DNA of 64,000 nucleotides from Tistlia consotensis USBA 355 (GTDB lineage: Bacteria > Pseudomonadota > Alphaproteobacteria > Kiloniellales > DSM-21159): assembly GCF_900177295.1 (NCBI RefSeq), contig NZ_FWZX01000003.1, positions 278,673 to 342,672 of the forward strand, written 5' to 3'. The position numbers and the translations under genes were made by a program. Each line of letters starts with the position of its first letter. The first letter of the stretch is position 1. This document shows, piece by piece, positions 34,510 to 44,553 of the stretch. Below the pieces are notes generated by a model. The model searched no databases. It was not told the DNA's origin and was given only the letters and a program-made list of their open reading frames with translations.

Positions 34510-36510
34510 CTAGCGTCGGCGGTGACCGGTGTCGAGCTTCTTCTCCAGGTAGATGGAGTAGCGCGACATGGTGAAACAGAAGCTGAAGAAGACCAGGCCG
34601 ACGAAGACGTAGGTTTCCTGGAAGAAGCCGATCCAGTTGGCATCGGAGTTGGTCGACTTTGCGACCTGCAGCAGGTCGAGGATGCCGATGATGCCGAGCA
34701 GCGTCGTGTCCTTGAACAGGCCGATGAAGGTGTTGACGATGCCCGGAATGACGATCTTCAGGGCCTGCGGCAGGATGATCAGCCGCATGTTCTTCCAGTA
34801 GGTGAGGCCGAGCGCGTCGGCGGCCTCGTACTGGCCCTTCGGGATCGCCTGCAGGCCGCCGCGCACGACCTCGGCCATGTAGGCGGAGGCGAAGAGCGCG
34901 ACGCCGATCAGGGCGCGCAGGAACTTGTCGAAGTTGACGCCCTCGGGCAGGAACAGCGGCAGCATCACCGAGCTCATGAACAGCACGGTGATCAGCGGCA
35001 CGCCGCGCACCGCCTCGATGAAGGCGATCGACAGGGCCCGCACGACCGGCAGGCGCGAGCGCCGGCCGAGCGCCAGGACGATGCCGATCGGCAGGCTGGC
35101 GGAGATGCCGACGACGCCCGAGATCAGGGTCGCCAGCAGGCCGCCCCACTTGTCCGTGCCGACGGTCGGCATGACCACGCCGTCGTGGTTCACCTGGTTG
35201 CCGGCGAACAGGATCAGCCCGGCCAGCAGCGCGACGACGACGACCAGCGGCCGGCGGCTGCGCCACTCGGCCTCGCTGGCCCGCCGGGCGGCCTGGCGCA
35301 GCACCGAGACCAGCCCCCAGGCGAAGCTCGCGATCAGGATCAGCCACCAGAGCGGCGAGAGCGGCAGGCCGAGAACGTAGAGGTCGCCGGAGAGGAACTG
35401 CTCCAGCAGGCCGCCCGGCTTGCTGACCACCTGGCCGACGTTGAGCGAGCTGTCGGCCGCCGCCATGGCGTCGGTCACCTTGGCCTGGATGGTCGCCGGC
35501 TCGAAGCCGAAGACCCGCTCGGGGCCGAGGGCGAAGAACAGCACCACCGCCAGTACCGGGGCGACGTAGCTGAACACCAGCAGGCGCCGGCGCGCCGGCA
35601 CGCCGGGCCAGGCGAAGGGCACCAGCGCCGCGGCCAGGACCAGGGCGCCGAGGACCAGGCGCAGCGGCCCGTGGGCCAGCGCGACACCGGTCAGCAGGTA
35701 GTAGGCGATCAGCGGGTAGGCCGCGCTGAACCACATCAGGCGGCGGCGGAACGGCATGCCGGTGAACAGCAGGGGCGGCACCGCGATCAGCAGGCCGAGG
35801 AAGGCGAGCAGCGGGCGCCACAGCTGGTCGCGGTCGTAGAAGCCGACCAGGAACAGGGTGACGCGCGACTTGACCACGACCCAGCAGGCGCCGTTGTAGG
35901 CACTGCCCCAGTCGGTCAGCGGCTTCAGCTCGCCGTAGATCTCCTCCGCCGCGGCGACGTTCTTCTTCGCGACGGCGTCGTGGAGCTGCGCCGCCAGCTG
36001 CTGCGGCTGGACCTTGGCGATGACCGGCTCGAGGCTGGCCGGCACCAGGCCGGCCTTCTCGGTCGCGGCGTAGCGGTCGAGGAACACGCCGAGCGTGCTC
36101 TCGATGCCGAGGAACGCGGAGCTGGCGGCCCGCTGGTCGCCCCTGGCCTTGGCGGCCTGGCTCTCGCTCAGGCCGGCCGCCGTCGGGTCGAGGGCGTAGT
36201 CGGCGGCGCTGAAGGACGCGATGCCCTCGCCGAGCGCGGTCGCCGTCCGGCCCAGGTCGCAGACCCGCCGGTCCGGTCCGGAAACCACCGCGTCGACGAC
36301 CGCCCAGTTCACGATCGGCACGACGGCGAGGTAGAGCAGCACCAACGTGGCGAGCGTCGCGATCGCGTTGACCGGGCTCGAGAAGAGGTTCTCGCGCAGC
36401 CAGCCGATGATGCCGACCGTGCCCGGCGGCGGCGGCAGGTTGGGGTGCTGGCCCGGCGGGTAGTAGATGCTTCCGTCGTCCTGCGGAACCTGGCTTTCCG
36501 ACATCACCAT
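34510..36510 (-). CDS. aapM: General L-amino acid ABC transporter permease, oversized AapM
   Basis: 666 aa, whereas AapM is usually near 380-400 aa. The conserved transport domain occupies about 455-655, with the EAA loop [20 protein letters not shown]. Before it come TM1 (about 48-72) and an extra extracytoplasmic stretch (75-210) rich in Ala, Gln and Glu. Several additional TM segments follow (about 232-250, 258-280, 283-300, 310-328, 385-405, 420-438). The extra roughly 270 residues do not resemble a domain I know. The frame is uninterrupted and in register, so it is not an assembly artefact of a stop codon. It starts 4 nt after aapQ. Confidence 0.9.
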   Translation of the reverse strand: MVMSESQVPQDDGSIYYPPGQHPNLPPPPGTVGIIGWLRENLFSSPVNAIATLATLVLLYLAVVPIVNWAVVDAVVSGPDRRVCDLGRTATALGEGIASFSAADYALDPTAAGLSESQAAKARGDQRAASSAFLGIESTLGVFLDRYAATEKAGLVPASLEPVIAKVQPQQLAAQLHDAVAKKNVAAAEEIYGELKPLTDWGSAYNGACWVVVKSRVTLFLVGFYDRDQLWRPLLAFLGLLIAVPPLLFTGMPFRRRLMWFSAAYPLIAYYLLTGVALAHGPLRLVLGALVLAAALVPFAWPGVPARRRLLVFSYVAPVLAVVLFFALGPERVFGFEPATIQAKVTDAMAAADSSLNVGQVVSKPGGLLEQFLSGDLYVLGLPLSPLWWLILIASFAWGLVSVLRQAARRASEAEWRSRRPLVVVVALLAGLILFAGNQVNHDGVVMPTVGTDKWGGLLATLISGVVGISASLPIGIVLALGRRSRLPVVRALSIAFIEAVRGVPLITVLFMSSVMLPLFLPEGVNFDKFLRALIGVALFASAYMAEVVRGGLQAIPKGQYEAADALGLTYWKNMRLIILPQALKIVIPGIVNTFIGLFKDTTLLGIIGILDLLQVAKSTNSDANWIGFFQETYVFVGLVFFSFCFTMSRYSIYLEKKLDTGHRRR

Positions 36511-36514
36511 GGCG

Positions 36515-37699
36515 TCAACGCTCCACCAGCGCGATGCGCCGGTTGTAGATGTTCATCACGAACGAGATCATCAGCGAGATCGTCAGGTAGACCGCCATGG
36601 TCAGCGCGATGCACTCGACCGCCTGGCCGGTCTGGTTGAGCGTGATGCCGCTCAGCGTCGCGACCAGCTCGGCGTAGCCGATGGCGACGCCGAGCGAGGA
36701 GTTCTTGGTCAGGTTCAGGTACTGGCTGGTCAGCGGCGGCACGATCACCCTGAGCGCCTGCGGGATGATGATCAGCCGCATCGTCCAGCGCGGCTTGAGC
36801 CCCAGCGCATAGGCCGCCTCGGTCTGGCCGTGGCTGACCGAGAGGATGCCGGCGCGCACGATCTCGGCGATGAAGGCCGCGGTGTAGAGCGACAGCGCGA
36901 GCAGCAGGGCGACGAACTCCGGCGTGATCGTGAAGCCGCCGCGGAAGCTGAAGGCGCCGAGCTTCGGCACGTCGAACGACATCGGCCGGCCGGCGCCGAG
37001 GTAGGCGACGACCGGCAGCAGCACGATCAGCCCGACGTTGATCCAGAAGCTGGGAAAGCGCTGGCCGGTCGCCTCCTGGCGCTTGTGCGCCCAGCGCGAC
37101 AGGCCGATGGCGATCAGGATGCCGACGAGCAGCGCCACCGGCACGATCGAGAAGCCCGGCTCCAGGATCGGCGCCGGCGCCTGCAGGCCGCGATTGGAGA
37201 TGTAGGCGCCGATGCCGAGGTCCATCGCGTTGCGGACCTGCGGCAGCGAGATCATCACCGCGTACCAGAAGTAGATCTGCAGCAGCAGCGGGATGTTCCG
37301 GACGACCTCGATGTAGCAGTAGACCGCCTTCGACAGCAGCCAGTTCGGCGACAGCCGCAGCACGCCCAGGATGAAGCCGATGACCGTGGCCAGCACCACG
37401 CCGACGCCCGCGACCAGCAGCGTGTTGAGCAGGCCGACCAGGAAGGCGCGGCCGTGGGTGTTGGTCGGGCCGTAGGAGATCAGCGTGTTCTTGAGCTCGT
37501 AGCCCGCCTGCACGTCCAGGAAGCCGAAGCCGCTGGCGATGCCGCGCTCGGCCAGATTGTGCGCCGTGTTGTGGACGATGAAGGCGAGGAAGGTACCGGC
37601 CAGGCCGATGGTCAGTGCCTGGAGCAGAAGCCCGCGGAAGCGCTGGTCGGTCCAGAGTGAGGAACCGAGCTTCGCACGTTCGGCCAGATCGACCGCCAT
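36515..37699 (-). CDS. aapQ: General L-amino acid ABC transporter permease AapQ
   Basis: 394 aa, normal for AapQ. TM1 near residues 25-45, a large periplasmic loop ([20 protein letters not shown]), then the HisM-type core with [34 protein letters not shown] and the EAA loop [20 protein letters not shown]. It pairs with AapM to form the channel for a broad range of L-amino acids. Confidence 0.93.
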   Translation of the reverse strand: MAVDLAERAKLGSSLWTDQRFRGLLLQALTIGLAGTFLAFIVHNTAHNLAERGIASGFGFLDVQAGYELKNTLISYGPTNTHGRAFLVGLLNTLLVAGVGVVLATVIGFILGVLRLSPNWLLSKAVYCYIEVVRNIPLLLQIYFWYAVMISLPQVRNAMDLGIGAYISNRGLQAPAPILEPGFSIVPVALLVGILIAIGLSRWAHKRQEATGQRFPSFWINVGLIVLLPVVAYLGAGRPMSFDVPKLGAFSFRGGFTITPEFVALLLALSLYTAAFIAEIVRAGILSVSHGQTEAAYALGLKPRWTMRLIIIPQALRVIVPPLTSQYLNLTKNSSLGVAIGYAELVATLSGITLNQTGQAVECIALTMAVYLTISLMISFVMNIYNRRIALVER

Positions 37700-37977
37700 G
37701 TCGCCCCCTTGTGTTCTCTATGCGCCATCGCGGGCCGCGGATCTTTCCGCCCGGGGCCCTCCCAGCAAGGCCTCCGTCGCCCGTGAACGGTCGACTTTCC
37801 GGAGCCCGGCCCCGGCGCACGCCTGGCGCGGCCGGTCCGTTCGAGCCACAGGCTCCCCGTTTGAAGGCCGCAGCCGGCCCTCACCCGATTCGGTTCAAAA
37901 GCGGATCAACGTTCAATGCGATGCCGAAACCGGGCCCGTGCCGCGGGCCGGGGCCCGCGGCACGGTTCCGGATTGGC
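37700..37977. other. aapJ-aapQ intergenic region
   Basis: About 280 bp with no gene. It contains the large GC hairpin at 37936-37965 just after aapJ. Binding-protein genes are often separated from permease genes by such structures. Confidence 0.6.
37936..37965 (-). terminator. Very stable hairpin downstream of aapJ (attenuator or 3'-end stabiliser)
   Basis: 14-bp arms CCGTGCCGCGGGCC / GGCCCGCGGCACGG separated by 2 nt, 13 nt after the aapJ stop. No T-run follows on the minus strand, so partial termination or mRNA protection is more likely than full termination. Confidence 0.6.
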
Positions 37978-39000
37978 TCAGCGGAACGGCGGCGAGTAGA
38001 GGATGCCGCCATCCTTCCACAGCGCGTTCAGGCCGCGCTCGAGGCCCAGCGGCGTCTTGACGCCGACGTTGCGCTCGAAGACCTCGGAATAGTTACCGAC
38101 GCTCTTGATGATGTTGTACGCCCACTCGTTCGGCAGGCCGAGCATGGCGCCCATCTCGCCCTCGACGCCGAGCAGGCGCTTGACCTCGGGATTGTCCGAG
38201 CTGGTCTTCATCTCGTCGACGTTCTTCGAGGTCACGCCGTCTTCCTCGGCCGTGATCATCGCGTTCAGCACCCAGCGGCCGATGTCGCCCCAGTTGTTGT
38301 CGCCGTGGCGGACCAGCGGGCCCAGCGGCTCCTTGGAGATGATCTCGGGCAGGATGACGTGGGCCGAGGGGTCGGCCATCGAGGCGCGCTGCGCGGCGAG
38401 ACCCGAGGCGTCGGTCGTGTAGACGTCGCAGCGGCCGGCCTCGTAGGCCTCGCGGGCCTGGTCCGAGGTGTCGATCGTGACCGGCTCGAACTTCATGTTG
38501 TGGCTGCGGAAGAAGTCCGCGAGGTTGAGCTCGGTGGTGGTGCCGGTCTGGATGCAGACGCTGGCGCCGTCGAGCTGCTTGGCCGAGGAGATGCCCATGT
38601 CCTTGCGGATCATGAAGCCCTGGCCGTCGTAGTAGTCGGTGCCGACGAACTCGAAGCCGAGCTGGACGTCGCGCGACAGGGTCCAGGTGGTGTTGCGCGA
38701 CAGGATGTCGATCTCGCCGGACTGCAGCGCGGTGAAGCGCTCCTTGGCGGTGGTCGGCGTGAAGGCGACCTTGTCGGGATCGCCGAAGATCGCCGCGGCG
38801 ACGGCCCGGCAGTAGTCGACGTCGAAGCCTTCCCACTTGCCCTGGGCGTTCGGCTGCGAGAAGCCGGCGAGACCGGTCGAGACGCCGCACTTCAGCTGGC
38901 CCCTCGACTTGACGTTCTCCAGCGTCGACTGCGCGGCGGCGGTACCGGCGGTAAGCGCGGTGACCACAGCGGCGGCGACGAGAATCCTGGTCAGTTTCAT
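37978..39000 (-). CDS. aapJ: General L-amino acid ABC transporter periplasmic binding protein
   Basis: 340 aa. A signal peptide (MKLTRILVAAAVVTALTAGT, cleavage near AAAQS) is followed by the mature start STLENVKSRGQLKCGVSTGL, diagnostic of AapJ. The SBP_bac_3 fold shows GFDVDYCRAVAAAIFGD, FEFVGTDYYDGQGFMIRKD split near 205-225 of the coding order, and CDVYTTDASGLAAQRA. GGAAGG lies about 7 nt before the start. First gene of the aap operon. Confidence 0.95.
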   Translation of the reverse strand: MKLTRILVAAAVVTALTAGTAAAQSTLENVKSRGQLKCGVSTGLAGFSQPNAQGKWEGFDVDYCRAVAAAIFGDPDKVAFTPTTAKERFTALQSGEIDILSRNTTWTLSRDVQLGFEFVGTDYYDGQGFMIRKDMGISSAKQLDGASVCIQTGTTTELNLADFFRSHNMKFEPVTIDTSDQAREAYEAGRCDVYTTDASGLAAQRASMADPSAHVILPEIISKEPLGPLVRHGDNNWGDIGRWVLNAMITAEEDGVTSKNVDEMKTSSDNPEVKRLLGVEGEMGAMLGLPNEWAYNIIKSVGNYSEVFERNVGVKTPLGLERGLNALWKDGGILYSPPFR

Positions 39001-39275
39001 TTGGTGACCTTCCCTGTTGTCCTAACTTTGTCGTCTTGAGCGGTTATGCCCCCCGCGGCTCGCCGCAGATCTTTTGCTCGTCTGCGCTGCCGCGGAATCA
39101 CCGCTTCGGGCGCAACCATGAAACATCCCTGAAGCAAAGGCAACAAATCCGATCATGGCTGCCATGAGCTTTTGTCGGGTGCCCTTGGCGGGGCTCGCTG
39201 CCTTCGCGTAGACAGGTGACAGTGCCCCCGGAACGCCCGGACGGGCGCCCGTGAACAGCACAGAGGGTCGACCCG
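39001..39275. promoter_or_regulatory. Divergent aapJ / metC-like promoter region
   Basis: 275 bp separating two divergent genes, with no coding signal. Both promoters must lie here. I found no recognised riboswitch; a metC gene prompted a check for SAM-type motifs without success. Confidence 0.5.
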
Positions 39276-40478
<1,203 letters not shown>

Positions 40479-40480
40479 CC

Positions 40481-40840
40481 ATGGTCGCCCGGCCGCGCCT
40501 CAGGATCCTGCTCGGCTCGGCGATCGCGGTCGGCCCCGGCAAGGCCGACCTGCTGGCGGCGATCGGCCGCGAGCGCTCGATCAGCGGCGCGGCCAAGACC
40601 ATGGGCATGTCCTACCGGCGCGCCTGGCTCCTGGTCGAGACCATGAACGCCTGCTTCGCCGGGCCGCTGGTCGAGGCGGCGCGTGGCGGCAGCGGCGGCG
40701 GCGGCGCGCACCTGACGCCGCTCGGCGAGGAGGTCCTGGCCCGCTACCGCGCACTCGAGGAGAAGGGCGCCGAGGCCCTGGCCGACGACCTCGCCGACTT
40801 CGCCACCCTGCTCAAGGAGGAGCCGCCGGCCGAGGAGTGA
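40481..40840 (+). CDS. ModE-type winged-HTH regulator, DNA-binding domain only
   Basis: 119 aa, equal to the N-terminal LysR-like wHTH of ModE (RERSISGAAKTMGMSYRRAW, LVEAARGGSGGGGAHLTPLG). The C-terminal Mop/TOBE molybdate-binding repeats are absent. ModE represses modABC when molybdate is bound; this short form must sense differently or act constitutively. A ModE-like palindrome sits before modA 5 kb downstream. It starts 2 nt after the metC-like gene and is probably co-transcribed with it. Confidence 0.85.
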   Translation: MVARPRLRILLGSAIAVGPGKADLLAAIGRERSISGAAKTMGMSYRRAWLLVETMNACFAGPLVEAARGGSGGGGAHLTPLGEEVLARYRALEEKGAEALADDLADFATLLKEEPPAEE

Positions 40841-40871
40841 GGACGCCCCTCCCTGCTCCCCCCTAAGGGCT

Positions 40872-40899
40872 CCCTCTCCGCCCCGGGGGGCGGAGAGGG
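40872..40899. repeat. GC-rich palindromic unit, copy 1
   Basis: 13-bp arms CCCTCTCCGCCCC / GGGGCGGAGAGGG with a 2-nt centre. Similar units occur at 40994-41021 and 44322-44349. Probably a dispersed intergenic (REP-like) element of this genome. Confidence 0.6.
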
Positions 40900-40993
40900 T
40901 TGGGGAGAGGTGGGGGGAATCGCTCTCGACGCAAGCGCAGGCGGCCAAGTCGGAATCGCCCCACCTCTCCGCGCGCAGCGCCGCGCTACGCGC

Positions 40994-41021
40994 CCCTCTC
41001 CGCCCCCCGGGGCGGAGAGGG
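40994..41021. repeat. GC-rich palindromic unit, copy 2
   Basis: The same 13-bp arms as copy 1, with a CC centre. Confidence 0.6.
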
Positions 41022-41031
41022 AAATTGAGTG

Positions 41032-41226
41032 CTAGGCCGCCGCCAGCGTGCCCCTGCGTACGATCTCCGCGTCGAGCCGCCCGGCCAGCGCCGGGCTGAC
41101 GCCGGTCATCGGCAGGCGGAGCTCCGGGCTGTCGATCAGGCCGGTGCGCCAGAGCCAGTGCTTGACCGCCGCCGGGCTCGGCTCGGCGAACAGCAGGCGG
41201 GCGAGCTCGAAGAGCGGGCGCCAGCG
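41032..41226 (-). pseudogene. 3'-terminal fragment of a dapA-like gene
   Basis: It encodes RWRPLFELARLLFAEPSPAA through GRLDAEIVRRGTLAAA and then TAG. This matches the C-terminus of the intact gene at 44314-45270 with a Leu/Val difference. The 5' 80 percent of the gene is missing; homology stops at 41226. The fragment has a stop right after LAAA, probably the ancestral end, whereas the intact copy reads on for 15 more residues. Confidence 0.85.
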
Positions 41227-41379
41227 GGCCCTCCCGGTCGCCGATCGGCTCGGCGCATGCCGGCCAACACCGGCCGCCTGAACCTGCCACCCCGCCAAGA
41301 CTCCATCATCAGCGGGCCACCACCAAAGCCGACACACAGCGTGCCGGCGCTAAAGCTACGAAAGAAGCTTTGGTGGGGC

Positions 41380-41640
41380 AACGATGCATGTTGCGCGGAA
41401 GCCACGCGGCGGCTTGCTGGTCGAGGCGGCGGACGCGAGGCGGCCATAGCGATCTCAGGCCGTTTCGGCGGCGAGACGATCAAGGTGCCGCAGGGCAAGC
41501 ACCAGCAGAAGACGCTGATCCGACACGTGCTTGACCGGGACGCGACCTCCAGGAAGTCGCCCGCTTGGTCGGTTGCCATGCCGAGACGGTGCAACGGGAA
41601 AAGAACGGTCTGTGGTCAACACGCAGTTTAACCTGCTCGA
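41380..41640 (+). pseudogene. Decayed Mor-like HTH gene remnant
   Basis: Pieces in different frames join into one plausible protein: KPRGGLLVEAADA, then EAAIAISGRFGGETIKVPQG through LIRHVLDRDA, then DLQEVARLVGCHAETVQREK. The FGGETIKVP strand and terminal HTH recall Mor/C-type phage activators and related small regulators. At least two frameshifts are required (near 41440 and 41545). There is no intact start, so it is a relic. Confidence 0.5.
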
Positions 41641-41725
41641 CGCAGCTCGCTGAGCGCCGGCGATAGTTTCGCCCTCTGCCGGACCGCGCCATCATGGAAT
41701 CGCGCAGCGAACGGGTGGAGAGGCG

Positions 41726-42937
41726 ATGATGGAACAGCTCTTCCGTAAAACCAGCATCTTTGAGGTGATGGAGGTGCATCGTCGGGAAGCGGATAAGCGC
41801 GTACAGGGAATCGAAGGTGACCGATTACTAAACACACCTACTGACGATCTCGTTGCCTATATGGGGAAAATATTGGGTTTTGAGATACCGATTCTCAAGA
41901 GAGGGGCGGCCATAGCGGATCAACATGAGCAGACGCGAACGATCCAGGACTATGGGCGTATAATCGAAATACCGGAAACAGTAGTCACGCTTACCGTGCC
42001 ATTTACCGGCGACCGCGACTTCTTCCGGGTACAACCGCAGACGTCCAGACCACTGCCTAAGGCGGTCGTTAATCCCAATGAACTCGTTCTTCTGGTCAAG
42101 GTGGGCGACCAAAGCGCCGATCAGATAAAGGCTGAGTTTGAGCGGCAGCTCGACAACATAGAGAGTAATCTGGAATCACTCAGGACGACCGCAAAGCAGT
42201 TCAACGATGACTTGGCGAGGCTTGCCCGCAACCTCATCGACTCCAGAAAGCAGAAGCTGCTCAAGGATCGACAGCTCGTGTCAGGCCTGGGATATCGGAT
42301 GAAAGACCGAGGCGACACCTCGCACACATACGCGGCTCCGCAGGTGCGACGAAAGATCGAACCTCGCTTGCCACCTGCGTCGGCAGCTCCCTACAAGCCC
42401 GAGCCGGTCCTCGATGAAGCGATCTACAAGGAGATACTCGGGACCATCGAGAGCATGACGATGGTCATGGAGCGCAGCCCCTCGGCCTTCGAGGAGATGT
42501 CGGAGGAGGACCTTCGGCAGCAGTACCTGGTTCAGCTCAACGGCCGGTTCGAGGGGCAGGCGACCGGCGAGACCTTCAACCATGCCGGCAAGACGGACAT
42601 CCTGATCCGGGTCCAGGACCGGAACATCTTCATCGCCGAGTGCAAGTTCTGGAGGGGCGAGAAGTTGTTTCTGGCGGCGGTCGACCAGATCCTCTCCTAC
42701 CTCAGTTGGCGGGACACGAAAGCCGCCATCGTGCTTTTCAATCGGCAGAAGACCTTCTCAGCAGTCCTCGATAAGGTGCGGCAGGCGATGGAGGCGCACC
42801 CGCAGAAGAAGCGGGGCCCCTCCGTCGAGGGGGAGACTAGGTTCCGCTATGTGCTTGGCAACCCCCGCGATCCCAGCCGGGAGATCATCCTGACGGTCCT
42901 CGCCTTCGACGTTCCCGCCGCCGAGGCGAAGTCCTGA
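41726..42937 (+). CDS. PD-(D/E)XK nuclease-like protein, 403 aa
   Basis: The ATG at 41726 has GGAG 5 nt upstream. Residues 1-125 are mixed alpha/beta with no known domain. 128-190 is a coiled-coil-like helix (KAEFERQLDNIESNLESLRT). 190-225 is a linker. 230-400 is the nuclease-like domain, with helix EEDLRQQYLVQLNGRF, then D291 in GKTDILIRV, E305 and K307 in IFIAECKFWRG (the D...ExK core) and Q321 in DQILSYL. All core residues are present, so it may be an active Mg-dependent nuclease. It is a single gene without a methylase, on DNA bracketed by direct repeats; a stand-alone defence role is possible but unproven. Confidence 0.82.
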   Translation: MMEQLFRKTSIFEVMEVHRREADKRVQGIEGDRLLNTPTDDLVAYMGKILGFEIPILKRGAAIADQHEQTRTIQDYGRIIEIPETVVTLTVPFTGDRDFFRVQPQTSRPLPKAVVNPNELVLLVKVGDQSADQIKAEFERQLDNIESNLESLRTTAKQFNDDLARLARNLIDSRKQKLLKDRQLVSGLGYRMKDRGDTSHTYAAPQVRRKIEPRLPPASAAPYKPEPVLDEAIYKEILGTIESMTMVMERSPSAFEEMSEEDLRQQYLVQLNGRFEGQATGETFNHAGKTDILIRVQDRNIFIAECKFWRGEKLFLAAVDQILSYLSWRDTKAAIVLFNRQKTFSAVLDKVRQAMEAHPQKKRGPSVEGETRFRYVLGNPRDPSREIILTVLAFDVPAAEAKS

Positions 42938-42998
42938 TGCCCCCTGGCTGCAACGTGCAGGCGGTTGCCCGCCTCTAGTTGGCTGGGGAAGTTGTGGG

Positions 42999-43604
42999 TC
43001 ACCAGTGGCAAGCCTTCCGCAACGGCTCGATCGCGTCTTCGACACCGGTGATCGGGAATTCCATCGTCAAGGACGACTCACTGAAGGGCGTCGCGCGCAC
43101 CAGCAGCGTTTTCTTGCCGAAGAGCTGCTTGATGAATGGGATCGATCTGTCACCGGACCACAGCCCCAAGGCTTCATGGTCGGTCGACTCTGACAGGGAT
43201 CGATCGAATGCCTTCTCCGAGTCGATGCGGAAGGTCACATCCCCATAGGAGCCGTTGTCCGCCATGAAGTGGCCGGCGAACGTCAGCCACAGACCGGTCT
43301 TGTTCTCGCGACAGGCGATGACCAACGTCGGATAGCCGGTGCCGCCGAAACGCCTGCGGATCTCGCCACGTGCATCGAGGAACATGAAGACATTCGTCGT
43401 GTCGTCGATCTTCGATCGCTCGATCGTTACCCGCCACTTCGAATAATCGGCCTTCTCGGTGTGGGAGCTCTTCCGGAAGATCAGGTCGAAGCAGGTCAGG
43501 CGCCGGTTGTCGTCGGCGATCTTCGCGCAGTCCTCTGGCGATGCAGCTTGAGCGGCCGTCGACCCGAGCAGCACCAAGACTGCGAGAAAAAGAGAAAATC
43601 GCAT
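42999..43604 (-). CDS. VasI/TagO-like secreted protein
   Basis: 201 aa from the ATG at 43604 (GGGGAGGGGG upstream). The signal peptide is FSLFLAVLVLLGSTAAQAAS. The mature part shows CAKIADDNRRLTCFDLIF, WRVTIERSKIDDTTNVFMFL and PTLVIACRENKTGLWLTFAG, the pattern of the T6SS-associated VasI/TagO family. No other type VI genes are in the window, so a secretion role is not supported; orphan copies are common. It lies inside the repeat-flanked segment. Confidence 0.72.
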   Translation of the reverse strand: MRFSLFLAVLVLLGSTAAQAASPEDCAKIADDNRRLTCFDLIFRKSSHTEKADYSKWRVTIERSKIDDTTNVFMFLDARGEIRRRFGGTGYPTLVIACRENKTGLWLTFAGHFMADNGSYGDVTFRIDSEKAFDRSLSESTDHEALGLWSGDRSIPFIKQLFGKKTLLVRATPFSESSLTMEFPITGVEDAIEPLRKACHW

Positions 43605-43718
43605 ATCCCCCTCCCCAGAAGCAGCGATGCGGCACCGCATCACGGCCGGAAAGTACGCACCAATTTCCGGGTCCCAATGGCATCGCGCCCTCGGCCGCTG
43701 CCCGCTCGATTTACGCCA

Positions 43719-43973
43719 CTAGCTCAGGTCAGCTGTGTACCAGGGATTGCCATCCGTTATGAAATCAGGGCCGCCGCCGCCGTTGCGCTTGATGGCTAGG
43801 TGGCCTGCGTTCCCGAGGATGGAAGAGATGACTTCACCGTCGTTCAGCTTGGTGGCCGCCAAGCACTTGAGCAACTCAACGATCTGGGCTTCCGACAGCG
43901 AGTCGGCGGGTACATTCCGTTCGAACATCAAATTGGTGCTGTCGTAACCGCGGATTCTCCAGTGCTCTGCCAT
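43719..43973 (-). CDS. Small protein of unknown function, 84 aa
   Basis: The ATG at 43973 follows AAGGAGAGGAG, a strong ribosome binding site. The sequence (MAEHWRIRGYDSTNLMFERN, LSEAQIVELLKCLAATKLND, EVISSILGN) looks like a compact soluble alpha/beta protein. No family recognised. It is separated from the VasI-like gene by about 115 bp on the same strand. Confidence 0.72.
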   Translation of the reverse strand: MAEHWRIRGYDSTNLMFERNVPADSLSEAQIVELLKCLAATKLNDGEVISSILGNAGHLAIKRNGGGGPDFITDGNPWYTADLS

Positions 43974-44283
43974 CGCTCCTCTCCTTGATCGAGTTGGCGA
44001 TCGAGACAGTCAGAAAGCGGGAGTTGTGCGAACGCAACCTTTTTCCGCAGCCAATTGATGGCACCTCGGCCGCGCTACACACTCGGCGCCCTCCCGCCCT
44101 GCAGGACGCTCGATTTCCCTTTCCCTTCCCAAGCCCGTGGGAAGGGACGAAGCGGCCATTGAAGCACACCCAGTCACCATTTCGGGTTGTCCCGGACAGT
44201 CCCAGGCGGCGAGTCGGGCAGTGACCTCCCAAGCACTCATCCAGTCTTTTGACAGGCGGGTTGTAGTCTCGAGCGGACGAGAG
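43974..44283. other. Intergenic segment at the right end of the cargo region
   Basis: About 310 bp with no supported gene. It contains a 9-bp-stem hairpin at 44123-44146 (CCCTTCCCA / TGGGAAGGG) without a T-tract. The DNA is less GC-rich than the flanking host genes. Confidence 0.45.
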
Positions 44284-44553
44284 TCGCCCCGCCTCTCCGC
44301 GCGCAGCGCCGCGCTACGCGCCCCTCTCCGCCCCCCGGGGCAGAGAGGGAAGACGCTGGTAAGCCGCCGCCAGCGTGCCCCTGCGTACGATCTCCGCGTC
44401 GAGCCGCCCGGCCAGCGCCGGGCTGACGCCGGTCATCGGCAGGCGAACCTCCGGGCTGTCGATCAGGCCGGTGCGCCAGAGCCAGTGCTTGACCGCCGCC
44501 GGGCTCGGCTCGGCGAACAGCAGGCGGGCGAGCTCGAAGAGCGGGCGCCAGCG
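44284..44553. repeat. Direct repeat A2 (about 270 bp)
   Basis: Second copy of 40956-41226, in the same orientation. It lies within the 3' end of the intact dapA-like gene and its flank. It contains a third GC palindromic unit at 44322-44349 with one arm mismatch. Confidence 0.85.

Larger units (their letters stand above)
40956..41226. repeat. Direct repeat A1 (about 270 bp), 3' end of dapA-like gene plus flank
   Basis: Nearly identical to 44284-44553 (offset about 3,327 bp). The exceptions are a short divergent patch near 41022-41035 and scattered single changes. It includes a GC palindromic unit and the last 65 or so codons of the dapA-like gene. Confidence 0.85.

Noticed and set aside
33542..35821. 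Upstream extension of the radical SAM frame to 1344 codons
   Set aside because: The extra part overlaps aapP and aapM in another frame with Arg/Pro/Ala-rich nonsense; the real start is the ATG at 33541 with a ribosome binding site.
39001..39275. SAM riboswitch upstream of the metC-like gene
   Set aside because: No conserved SAM-I or SAM-II core could be drawn; stems present are short and shared with a divergent promoter region.
42999..43604. Evidence for a type VI secretion locus
   Set aside because: Only an orphan VasI/TagO-like gene is present; no Tss, Hcp or VgrG genes are seen.
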